In this document: one piece after another, positions 12,610-21,284 of the stretch
Layout: each line of letters starts with the position of its first letter
Position numbering within the stretch: position 1 is the stretch's first letter
Assembly (NCBI RefSeq): GCF_002127325.2
Contig: NC_035441.2
Coordinates: 154,037,122 to 154,101,121 of the forward strand
Direction of reading: 5' to 3'
Source of the DNA: Helianthus annuus
Lineage: Eukaryota > Streptophyta > Magnoliopsida > Asterales > Asteraceae
DNA: 64,000 bases
Program-made: the position numbers and the translations under genes
The notes under the pieces: generated by a model
What the model was told of the DNA's origin: nothing
Database searches by the model: none
The model's input: the letters and a program-made list of their open reading frames with translations, nothing else

Positions 12610-12950
12610 ATAGTATACTTAAAATAAGTAGCATGTTTTAGTTTCTTTCACACATAATGTAAATTGTTATTTGTTAGGTTAAACTCTTTTAACCAACTTG
12701 TATTTGATTTATGTATTATATCCCAACATTATTTGATTAGGGAAATCATCTAGTTTATATAATGGTTAAGTGCTTTATAAGTTTCTTCTATATATATTTC
12801 ATGTCAGATACAAACCGAAATTAAAATCCTAAAAAAAATTAAAAAGGACCTCGAATTTTTAATTCGTTTTGAGCCTCCGAAATTCTTGGACCGACCTTGA
12901 GCTCCCTCAATCATTACTTAATTATTTTTTATGTTTTTATATTTTATAAC

Positions 12951-12965
12951 ATATATATATATAAT

Positions 12966-13025
<60 letters not shown>
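12951..13025. repeat. (AT)n microsatellite
   Basis: A nearly pure AT dinucleotide tract, broken once by AATTAC near the left end. The small tyrosine/isoleucine frame across it is an artefact. Confidence 0.95.
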
Positions 13026-13028
<3 letters not shown>

Positions 13029-13279
13029 GGCATAAAATTTAAATTAAGAAAAATACATGACATTGAAAAAAAAACATTACACTGAAAATAAAAACATCCC
13101 ACTTAAAAAAATAACATTTTAAAACATAAATAACTTCTATTTTTTGAGATATATTGCTCGAATCTCTTGTTTCTCTTGTTCCATGATCATAAGGTCCTCC
13201 TCAAATAGATGAGAGGGGATGGGTTTTTGGAGTTGTTGTGTAACGTAGATTGTTCGAAGAAAACGCATTTAGGTCGTTA

Positions 13280-13440
13280 TTGAACAGAAACATACAATAA
13301 CAACAACCAAACCCAGTAAATCCCACAAATATCTTATTAATGGGGTCTGGGGAGGGTGAGATGTAGACAAACCTATAGATAGAGAGGCTGCTTCCAAAAA
13401 AGACCCCCGACTCGAAACCAAACTGCATGCAAACAATCTG
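13280..13440 (-). mobile_element. SINE/RTE-like retroposon fragment
   Basis: Read on the plus strand, a CAA-rich tail (ACAATAACAACAACC) is followed by CCCAGTAAATCCCAC, GGGGTCTGGGGAGGG, GAGATGTAGACAA, GAGAGGCTGCTTCC and GACCCCCGACTCGA. The same ordered blocks occur at 54330-54460, next to an ATC-repeat tail. The element therefore lies on the minus strand with a TTG-like 3' tail. Similar 3' ends are known to me from plant SINEs mobilised by RTE-type LINEs. No flanking duplication was found, so this is a degenerate or truncated copy. Confidence 0.65.
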
Positions 13441-13626
13441 AAACTAGACATTTAGCAATATAAATCTACCAGTCATAAAATACGTGGTGACAGAGTACCA
13501 TAGCATAATAAAACATATATAACACCCTAGAGCAACAGATACATACACACATGATAATAATCACAATGTAAAGTCCACATTAAAAGTAGGAAATATTAAC
13601 CCCTAACCCGGAAAGCTCAAACGAAA

Positions 13627-13648
13627 ACACACACACACACACACACAC
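13627..13648. repeat. (AC)n microsatellite
   Basis: Eleven AC dinucleotides in a row. On the minus strand it would form a GT-rich tail downstream of the LINE-like remnant at 13680-13800. Confidence 0.9.
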
Positions 13649-13679
13649 TTCACTACCCTCTCCTAAAAATCCTTAACCA

Positions 13680-13800
13680 TAATTATAAATCTCCACGAAC
13701 TCGTATCCTAGACCATGTCCTCAGAAAGGTGCAACTCTAGAAAATATTGTCTAATCCGCTCATCCCAAGTTAATTTGGGTCTTCGTCTACTCCTCCTACA
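13680..13800 (-). pseudogene. LINE (RTE-like) C-terminal remnant
   Basis: The minus strand encodes RRSRRRPKLTWDERIRQ followed by LELHLSEDMV and a stop. I recall this R-RPKLTW-E...L.LSEDM signature from the C-terminal end of plant LINE/RTE-like reverse transcriptase proteins. The fragment covers about 40 codons and no other LINE domain is visible nearby. The family assignment rests on this short motif only. Confidence 0.35.
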
Positions 13801-14011
13801 TGATGGAGATAATGGGTTATGAGAGATGATTTTTGTGTAAAAAATATAAGTGAGAGTGATGCATTGTGTGTTAACAGATGGGTCGAAGTGGTATATATAT
13901 ATAGTGTTAAAATTAGTTTTTAAAATATTTTTTAAGTAGTCGTTGCCCAACGGTCAAACCAAGCATGGCCCACATTTCACACCCGTTATTGTCCGCTATT
14001 GCTTTGGTTGG

Positions 14012-14080
14012 GGTTCAATAGTCCCCCCCCCCCATAGCACCAACGGTATGGAGGGGGGGGGGGGGCGCTATTGTTTGAAA
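14012..14080. repeat. Poly-C/poly-G inverted repeat (hairpin)
   Basis: TTCAATAG, T and 11 C (14023-14033), then CATA, faces TATGGA, 13 G (14053-14065), CGCTATTG and TTTGAA across a loop of about 10 bases. The two arms are near-complementary over about 28 bp. The G run could also form a quadruplex. Confidence 0.85.
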
Positions 14081-14719
14081 ATCACTGAGGTGGCAAGCGG
14101 GTAGTGCCCCATTTCATGTAGCCTAATAATCATATTTTCAGCTAACTGTTTAACTATCGCTATAACGAAAGAAAGTCAACATGGTCAAAACTAACCCACC
14201 TGTCATCATGTAGAGTACCAAAATTAAACGACCTATCATCGTATAGTTAGGTTACTTGGTTATGTTACCTTAAAATATTTTTTTTGAAAAGTTGGTTGCC
14301 TTAATTAAAAATAACTTTTGAAACTATAAATGTTACTTGGTTACAAAATTTACAAATTAAAAGATAGTAGGTTAAACACACTCTCATCATCAAACTCCAC
14401 GAATGCAAAGTAGAGACGTGAATGTGAAACACCACACACTTGAAAGTTCAGAATGTTAACTATAACATAAAATTTGGGTCATCAAATTAGTGTTTTAACA
14501 CGAGACTAAGAGAGATGCTGATGCAGCCTCTCGAGCATGATAATTAGAAATGTCATTGTTTTGTTCGTGACATAGCGATGATAACAACACAAGAAATAAT
14601 AAGAAAGCATCGTTTTACGTTGTATAATAGACACAAACAGTTTTAAAAATAAGTATGTTTGCAACTAGTCAAATAAAAATAAGTATACACTAAATAACTG
14701 TTTTATATTTTAGATTTAA

Positions 14720-14757
14720 CTAGAAATGTAGTCCGCCGCGATGCGGCGGGGGCTAGA
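14720..14757 (-). mobile_element. Putative Helitron 3' terminus
   Basis: On the minus strand a perfect 7-bp-arm hairpin (CCGCCGC, 3-base loop, GCGGCGG; plus coordinates 14733-14749) is followed after about 10 bases by CTAG and then T. A hairpin a few bases before CTRR, inserted at an A/T site, is the Helitron 3'-end signature. The 5' end would lie to the right; a candidate TC start on the minus strand is near 17299. The body was not verified. Confidence 0.55.
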
Positions 14758-15499
14758 AAGAAAACAAAAAAGGAGAAATGATAGAAAGAAAACAATAAAT
14801 AATTATCCAAGTACTGAAATGAACAATTAATGACTTAATTACTAACTCACAAAAAAAAAAAAACATATGAAATATTCCCCAAAGAGTACAATTGTGGTTG
14901 GGTCCTAAGAACAATTTAGAAACAAACATTCCGAAAGAAAAAAGAAGTGCGAAAAACTTGTTAGGATTGTTACCACAACCTAAGACCAGCAGCTGTTGTT
15001 CCAACACCTACATGGTGGAACTACAAACATTAAAATATATAAATTAAAAATTAGAATCTTTAATACGATTTACAGGCAGCACTAATTGGTAGCAAAGCGT
15101 TATGTTGATGAAAATAAGTAAAAGAGAGCTATCGATACCAGAAAAAAACAAAGCCTTCAATTTTTAGCAACAACCAAAGAAAGAAAACCATCAGATATTA
15201 AAATGGAAAAGCGTAACAGCCAAAGAAAGAAAACTATCAGATATCAAAAGGGAAAAGCGTACCTTCAATTAAGAGTTGTCGATATAAATTTCAGAAGACC
15301 ATGCCCACGCAAACAAAAGTCAAGTAGGCCTGCACATCATGCTCCTGTTTTCTTTATACCCTATGACGCGTTATAACCACCACATCATTATTCATCATCA
15401 CATAGAGGATAAACAAAAGCTTGCACATAACCAGTATGATCCATTAGTCTATTGTATACATTCATGAGAATCTCTTTTTCTTGCTGCATTTTATTGTTC
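14758..15499. other. Intergenic, no gene seen
   Basis: AT-rich DNA. The minus frame 14753-15007 (84 codons) has no recognisable domain. Two near-identical A-rich blocks (AACAGCCAAAGAAAGAAAA-type) occur at 15174-15260. It may be the interior of the Helitron whose end is at 14720. Confidence 0.4.
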
Positions 15500-15937
15500 C
15501 ATAGTTATTAAAGGCGTTAGGCGCACTCAAAGCGCATAGGTCTCGCCCGTGGCCTAGGCGCAAGGCGCAAAAAAAGCGCGGGCCAGAGAAAAAAAAAGCG
15601 CACAACAAAAAAACTTAAAATATTTTTATATAATAGAAAGTTAATACTATTCTTCAAATAAACTAAAAACTAAAGCTATTATATAACATTTTATATTGTT
15701 TATAAGTGTAAAAAAAATAGTTTTCGTTAGATAAAAGTAGGAAATCTAGCTGGAATCTTGCCAGAATTTAAAGAATTTGGCCAGAAACTCTCCAGAATCT
15801 AGGAATCTCACTGGAATATGCGCATGAACTATCACTTGGAGAATTAAAGCGCAATTGCCTTGACTTAAGGCGCAATCGCCTCGCCTTGCTAGGAAATTGG
15901 GCCTAGGCGCAAGAGGCGATGGCTTTTAACAACTATG
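15500..15937. mobile_element. TIR MITE with GGCGCA-rich ends
   Basis: The left end CATAGTTATTAAAGGCG and the reverse complement of the right end, CATAGTTGTTAAAAGCC, are inverted repeats. Both continue into GGCGC-rich subterminal sequence (TAGGCGCACTC, CCTAGGCGCAAGAGGCG). The element is 438 bp with no coding capacity. The flanks TATTGTTC and ATTGTATC are similar but do not give a clean duplication, so the superfamily (hAT-like is my guess) is unsettled. Confidence 0.65.
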
Positions 15938-17301
15938 ATTGTATCCCTCCATTAAATCATCTATTCTTTGTAATATAAACAACAAAATAAGCATAAAATA
16001 TCATAAGATAAGCCTAAGATAGTATAGATTAAAACAGTGCAAGAACATAAAGAGATAAGTATAGAAATCAAGAGACATCAAAAGGTTAAAAATTTAAACA
16101 CTTAATACTAAACCCGGATATGAAATTAAAATACAAAAAACATCTACAAATCAAAACCCGTATAAATTATACACAATCATCAAATTATTCATATACATAC
16201 ATTCAATGAAAACAAACAATAAAACACACCTTTCTCCATTTTTATCATCTTGGAAGCAAACCGTCCAACACCTTCAAAACTTCATTGTATTTTCTTATTC
16301 TTCCTTTTGCTTTGCACATGGCCAAAACCAAAATAATTTAAAAATTGTTTTGCTTTTCTATATTCTGCATGATACCAATAATATCACCCTTACAGTTAAC
16401 CATTTACAACAAACATCAAACAAATTTCTCATTTAAAATGTATGTCATAAAATCATACACTAACGTCGCGGTTCCGAATCTTCAGCATGTGAAATACGAT
16501 TTACCGGAAAACTCACCGGAACCCTAACTTCGCAGGAACCAAACTGAGACGTATTAAAAAAATCCTGCCTCGAGATGAGAATCGGGTTCGATAGGGAGTT
16601 AATAATCCAAATTACAACGTTCCTACATCATTGTTTCCGATTTAGGGGCTTAGTAATCCAAATAACAGTTGAACATAAACAAATAGTGCAAAAGAGAGGA
16701 TAATAACCTAACAAACCTTGATAATAATCGACGCAGCACCTCAAGTTAATGACCCTTTCTTTGCTGCTATTTAACCCACCGGTGTACCCTCTTTGTCAAA
16801 ATTAGCTTCCCCATCGCGTCGACTTCGCCGCCGCCACGCCGCCTAGAACCACCCTATCGGAACCCTAAAGCAACCACGATCTATCATCGTCATCGGCTTT
16901 GAAACGACGCCAATCGCTCAGAAATCTCTCTCTTAATCGAGGTTTGTGAGGTGGAGCGGAGAATTGTTTGTGTTGGGGATGAAGCAACTCCGGTGGTGGT
17001 GTTCGAGCAGGTGTTCGTGCGGTGGTTCAAACCACATCACCTTCTCCATCGCACTTCTCTCTCTCTAACTCTGTCTCTGTCTCTGTCTCCATCTCTCTCT
17101 AGGGTTTGGTAAGAAGAAGATCAGGTATAAATGAAAAGATGCATCAAGAGCTTGTACATACAACATCATAAAGCACAAATCACAAAATAAGCACAAAGTA
17201 CAACCTCTTATGCTTAGAAATGTTATAAATTAGAGTATTATATAATAAACTTAAAAAAAGTAAATATACACTAAAATAACTGTTTTATATTTTAGATTTA
17301 G
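15938..17301. other. Intergenic; GC-richer gene-like patch at 16740-17130
   Basis: Most of this is AT-rich and unassigned. The patch 16740-17130 is different: GCCGCCGCCACGCCGCC near 16828, CCCTAAAG, CT-rich tracts (17050-17100) and TCTAGGGTTTGG at its right end. Read on the minus strand it resembles a plant 5' leader with a CCAAACCCTAGAGAG start. No long ORF is present. It could be a non-coding transcript, an old gene fragment, or captured DNA inside the Helitron ending at 14720. Confidence 0.35.
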
Positions 17302-17580
17302 AGTAAACTTCCGTTTTGCTCCCTGTGGTTTGGTCACTTTAACGGTTTTTCTCCAAATCTTTAAAAATAGCCATTTTACTCCCTGATGTTTCGGTTTTTT
17401 TGCCAATTTGCTCCCCGCCTCTAACTCCATCCAAATTGTTTGTTTTTCCATTTTGCTCCCCGCAGGGAGCAAACTGACAACAAAACCATAACATCAGGGA
17501 GTAAAATGACTATTTTTAAAGGTTTGGGACAAAACCATTAAAGTGACCGAACCACAGGGAGCAAAACGGAAGTTTACTCT
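17302..17580. mobile_element. Long-inverted-repeat MITE with TTA duplication
   Basis: The left end GAGTAAACTTCCGTTTTGCT and the reverse complement of the right end are identical over the first 29 bases, and near-identity continues for about 55 bp. Inner parts are also complementary (ACTCCCTGATGTTTCGG with its partner), so the 279-bp unit is one long imperfect hairpin. TTA flanks both ends. The TTA duplication fits a PIF/Harbinger (Tourist-like) MITE. It has no coding capacity. Confidence 0.85.
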
Positions 17581-17584
17581 TAGA

Positions 17585-18543
17585 TCTAAATTCTAATAAA
17601 AGACTCCAATTAATGCCACGTGTCATATTCTCCTTCAATCTTAAAAATAAAAATTTTAATTATATTTTATTATATTTTTTAATAATTAATAGATGAATAT
17701 CATTTATCTTTATCCTTGTTCTAATAAATAATTTCAAATAATGTTTTGATAAGATTTAGTTAATAAAATCATTATCATTATCATTGTAAATTAAAATTTA
17801 AAAGTCTACTAATTAACCCAAATTAACAATTAATGTATTACATGTATATAGTTTGTACCCAAATTAAAAATTAGTGCACTACATGTATATAGTTTGATAT
17901 CAGACTTAAATTTCCTAAACTGATTTTTTACCCCTATGCTAAATTTTAGTCCAATGTTACACATAATGATTTACGATTATTGCAGATACTTTTTTTATCC
18001 AAAAAACTTGTATATGCATTGGGGTGTTGTAAACAAAGTTTAGGGGTGTTTTCAAAATAAAAAAACTTAATATTACACTTTTAATCTAAAATTTATTTGA
18101 TTTTTCATTTTTAACTCAAAAGTTTTCATCTTTTGTAATTTAATCTCACTTTTTACTTTCAATTTTGTTCCCCTATACTTATCATATTTATAAATTTTTT
18201 TGTTTTACGTTTCATTCTAAATTTTGCGAGGTAACACGGTGCAACGTGCGTGTGTGGTTCAACGTTATTATGTTTCATTTAACACTTCATTCTAAGTTTG
18301 CGAGTTAATAAGACGCAACATATGTGTATGGTTCAACATTTTTAGGTTGTTTTTTCCCGTTTAACATAACAGGTTGGTCGCAACGAACGGGTACTAAGTC
18401 GACTTAGTTATTATTTTCTACGTTTTACATTATGATCTAATTTGTTCACATTAATACGTGCTGGTTGTTTGCGGTGGTGTGACATTTGTACTATTTGAAA
18501 GAATTTTACACCCCCACCGTAACGCGGTGGGGCTTAATACTAG
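17585..18543 (+). mobile_element. Non-autonomous Helitron
   Basis: It begins TCTAAATTCTAATAAAAG after an A. It ends with a hairpin (CCCCACCG, TAACG, CGGTGGGG; 18512-18532) followed by CTTAATACTAG and a T. The 5' end shares the TCTA..TAATAAAAG start and an ACGTGTCAT block 30-40 bp in with the element at 59683. There is no target duplication, as expected for Helitrons, and the 959 bp carry no Rep/helicase. Its 3' end lies about 180 bp upstream of the PPR start codon. Confidence 0.75.
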
Positions 18544-18723
18544 TTTAATAATAAACTTAAGAAAAAGAATTTTAATAAATGAAGTGTAGAAAAAGTGTAA
18601 AACCCAATATAAGTATTATTTATTTATTAAAAAAAATGGTATAAACTGGTCGTGATCGATCCATAAACCCTAAAAACATATCAGAAGCCGAAATCTCTCT
18701 CTGTCACACTCCAACCCAAAACC
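18544..18723 (+). promoter_or_regulatory. PPR gene proximal promoter with telo-box
   Basis: Only about 180 bp separate the Helitron end from the PPR ATG. The segment contains an AAACCCTAAA telo-box-like motif at 18665-18674, about 50 bp upstream of the ATG, followed by a CT-rich leader (ATCTCTCTCTGTC). Telo-boxes are common near transcription starts of plant housekeeping and organelle-biogenesis genes. No strong TATA box is obvious. Confidence 0.5.
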
Positions 18724-20646
18724 ATGAGAAATCAATGGCGTCTTCTTCTTCTCCAACGATGCAAACCAGTTTCCGATCTTCAATACAAGGTACACTCATC
18801 ACCCCTTCTTCCTCTTTCTCCCATCATTTCCCAAATTACCCCTCACTCTCGCACACCCACTACCCATTTCCAAAACCCCAATTTCACGCGATTCTTTTCA
18901 TCCTCTGTTCAATCGAATATCACACCAACATTGATTGAACTCTATTCAGATCCATATAAAAGCAATGAAGATGTTATGCTTGAATTAGAGTCCAAAACTA
19001 ATGATAATAATATTATTGAGTTGTTTAAAAATAGAGGATCAGATCCTGAAGCTGGTAGGCTGTTTTACGAGTGGGTTATGGGTAAAGAAAGCGGTGATTT
19101 CACTGATTTGAGGTCAAACTCATGTAACCAGCTGTTGGGAATACTGGGGGCAAATGGGTTGGTTAAGGAGTTTTGGGGTTTGGTTGAGGTTATGAAGAAG
19201 AAAGGGTATGGAGTGAAGAAAGGTGCGTCGGTTCGCGCGATGGAACGGTTTGAGAAAGATGGGTTGGAGGGAGATGTGCAGAGGTTGAAGGATTTGTTTG
19301 CGTTGGGGTCGGGTGGTGATTCAGTTGAGAAAGATAGTTCTCGGGTTTGTAAGGTTGTTAGGGCGGTACCGTGGGGGGAAGATGTTGAGAATAAGTTGAA
19401 GGGGATGGGGGTTGTGTATTCGGGTGATTTGGTTAAGTCGGTTTTGGAGAATCTTGGAACGGATTTGAATAAAGCGGTTATTTTTTTTAGGTGGGTTGAG
19501 GAGAGTGGGTTGTGGAAACATGATGAGAAGACGTATAATGCGATTGCGAGAGAGGTGGCTAGAGAAGAGTATTTGGATAAGTTTTGGAGGTTGATTGATG
19601 AGATGAGGGCTGCGGGGTTTGACTTGGAGAAAGGTACTTACGTTCGCGTTTTGAATCAGTTTGTTAGGAAAAGAATGTTGAAAGATGCGGTTGAGTTGTA
19701 CGCGTTTGCTATGGGTGGAAACGTGAAGCCGTCGGTTCAAGATTGCCCGTTTCTGTTGAAAAAGATAGCGACGGGTGAGAAGTTAGACATGGATTTGTTT
19801 TCGAAGGTTTTAACGGTTTATAAAGAGGGTGAGAATACGTTGACGAATGCTGCGTTGGATAGTGTTCTCAAGTCTTTAACGAGTGTCGGTAGGTTTAACG
19901 AGTGTAACAAGATATTAAGAGCGATGGAGGAAGTCGGGTTTTTTCCTGATGAGAATTTGCAAAGTAAAATCGGATTCCAGCTCAGCAAGAACAGTGAAAC
20001 AGAGGAAGCGAGTAAGTTTCTTGATTTCGTGGAAGGTTCCAGAACTATTCCAAGTTATAAAACTTTCGGGTCGTTGATTGAAGGATACTGTCTTTCCGGT
20101 CACCTGGATAAAGCTTGTGATTGTTTCGAAAAACTGATTGAAAACGGAGGGAGCTCTTATGCTGGTTATGCATTGGAAACATTGACAAATGCGTATTGCT
20201 CTAAAGAAAGAGCAAACGAAGCTTACAAACTCCTCGCAAATGCGGTCATTGAGAAAGAAGTTAAACCGTGGCATACTACATACAAGTTATTAATAAGTAA
20301 GCTATTGGATCAAGGGCTGTTCAAAGAAGCTACCGACCTTTTTGCACCAATGAAAGCTCACGGATACCCACCTTACTTGGACCCGTTTGTTAAATACGTT
20401 TCAAAGACGGGCACCACTGATGAAACTGTCATGTTCTTAAAAGCAATGACTTACAAGAAAGTACCGTCAACAGCAGTTTACTTGCGGGTCTTCAAAGCGT
20501 ATTTTAAGGCTGGAAGGCATAACCAAGCACAAGATTTTCTTTCAAAATGCCCACGATATATTCGAAACCATGTAGATGTTTTGACTCTGTTTTCTTCCAT
20601 GAAACTCGCTAAAGGTACAGCGGCCCCCACCCCTGTGGCTGCATAA
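18724..20646 (+). CDS. P-class pentatricopeptide repeat (PPR) protein, mitochondrial
   Basis: The 640-residue ORF has no intron, which is usual for plant PPR genes. The N-terminus (MRNQWRLLLLQR) is arginine- and leucine-rich and lacks acidic residues until D18. RFFSSS at residues 56-61 fits a mitochondrial R-x-F/S presequence cleavage site. Helical-hairpin repeats are seen at about 265-335 (KTYNAIAREVAREEYLDKFW, GTYVRVLNQFVRKRM) and 440-560 (KTFGSLIEGYCLSGHLDKAC, YKLLISKLLDQGLFKEA), with weaker ones between. There is no E/DYW tail, so it is P-class. Such proteins bind organellar RNA or ribosomes to support RNA processing or translation. It resembles the Arabidopsis At3g02490/At5g15980 type in my memory, unchecked. 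An ATG at 18735 in another frame has a good context but yields only 67 codons. This is the only convincing host gene here. Confidence 0.93.
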   Translation: MRNQWRLLLLQRCKPVSDLQYKVHSSPLLPLSPIISQITPHSRTPTTHFQNPNFTRFFSSSVQSNITPTLIELYSDPYKSNEDVMLELESKTNDNNIIELFKNRGSDPEAGRLFYEWVMGKESGDFTDLRSNSCNQLLGILGANGLVKEFWGLVEVMKKKGYGVKKGASVRAMERFEKDGLEGDVQRLKDLFALGSGGDSVEKDSSRVCKVVRAVPWGEDVENKLKGMGVVYSGDLVKSVLENLGTDLNKAVIFFRWVEESGLWKHDEKTYNAIAREVAREEYLDKFWRLIDEMRAAGFDLEKGTYVRVLNQFVRKRMLKDAVELYAFAMGGNVKPSVQDCPFLLKKIATGEKLDMDLFSKVLTVYKEGENTLTNAALDSVLKSLTSVGRFNECNKILRAMEEVGFFPDENLQSKIGFQLSKNSETEEASKFLDFVEGSRTIPSYKTFGSLIEGYCLSGHLDKACDCFEKLIENGGSSYAGYALETLTNAYCSKERANEAYKLLANAVIEKEVKPWHTTYKLLISKLLDQGLFKEATDLFAPMKAHGYPPYLDPFVKYVSKTGTTDETVMFLKAMTYKKVPSTAVYLRVFKAYFKAGRHNQAQDFLSKCPRYIRNHVDVLTLFSSMKLAKGTAAPTPVAA

Positions 20647-21284
20647 GGATCAAGAATTCTTTTTTGTTCAAAGGGAAAGAATTAGAAGAAGTTCAAATGT
20701 GTCTCACTTTGATTTTTGGTAAGTCGGTAGCATTTTTATATTTTCAATAATATTTTTCTTGAACTCGTTTATAGTTTGTAACGTTCCCAAACGCTGCATG
20801 TTGTTGCCATGCTATGCAATGTTATATTATTGCTACTGGTGCTGATAGATTTTATACATCTGGGATGGAGTTGCTATATGTCATGATCTTGTGAATGTTA
20901 GGGAATTTGTTTACTATATTTACTATATTTATAACGGAGATCAAATTGATGAAAAACGATGTTGGCATCTAGTTGTTTTAACAAGGAATCGAAGCTCTAA
21001 GATCATAGCTGTAACACCAAACTAGAAGCAGCTATGATGGTAACTTTCCTGCAGCTTTGATGGTTTAACTTTCCTGCTTGTTATTTACGGTGCGCACTCA
21101 TTTGTTACCCTTTAACTATGTAGACCTATCGTGGATCGGATAAAGAATATTGCGCGACATGCCAACACAGAGTAAATAAATACAAAAAAGATGATGATAC
21201 ATAAGTCTAAGACTACATGGAGTCATGAGGGCAACGGCAAAGCTGCCACGCTGCCACGTAAATTATGTGACCAAAAAATGCAAG
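20647..21284 (+). other. PPR 3' flank, no other gene seen
   Basis: The likely 3' UTR includes an AATAAT-type signal near 20746 followed by T-rich sequence. Beyond it the DNA is AT-rich and unremarkable. AGCTATGATGGTAACTTTCC and a close variant (GCTTTGATGGTTTAACTTTC) repeat near 21030-21075. Confidence 0.4.

Noticed and set aside
12897..13085. 62-codon frame rich in Tyr and Ile
   Set aside because: It is translation of the AT microsatellite.
18735..18938. 67-codon frame starting ATGGCG inside the PPR gene
   Set aside because: It overlaps the PPR frame, which continues for 640 codons with a mitochondrial-type start; no sign of a separate product.
19321..20274. Minus frames (139 and 119 codons) opposite the PPR gene
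   Set aside because: Shadows of a strong plus-strand gene, with no domain.
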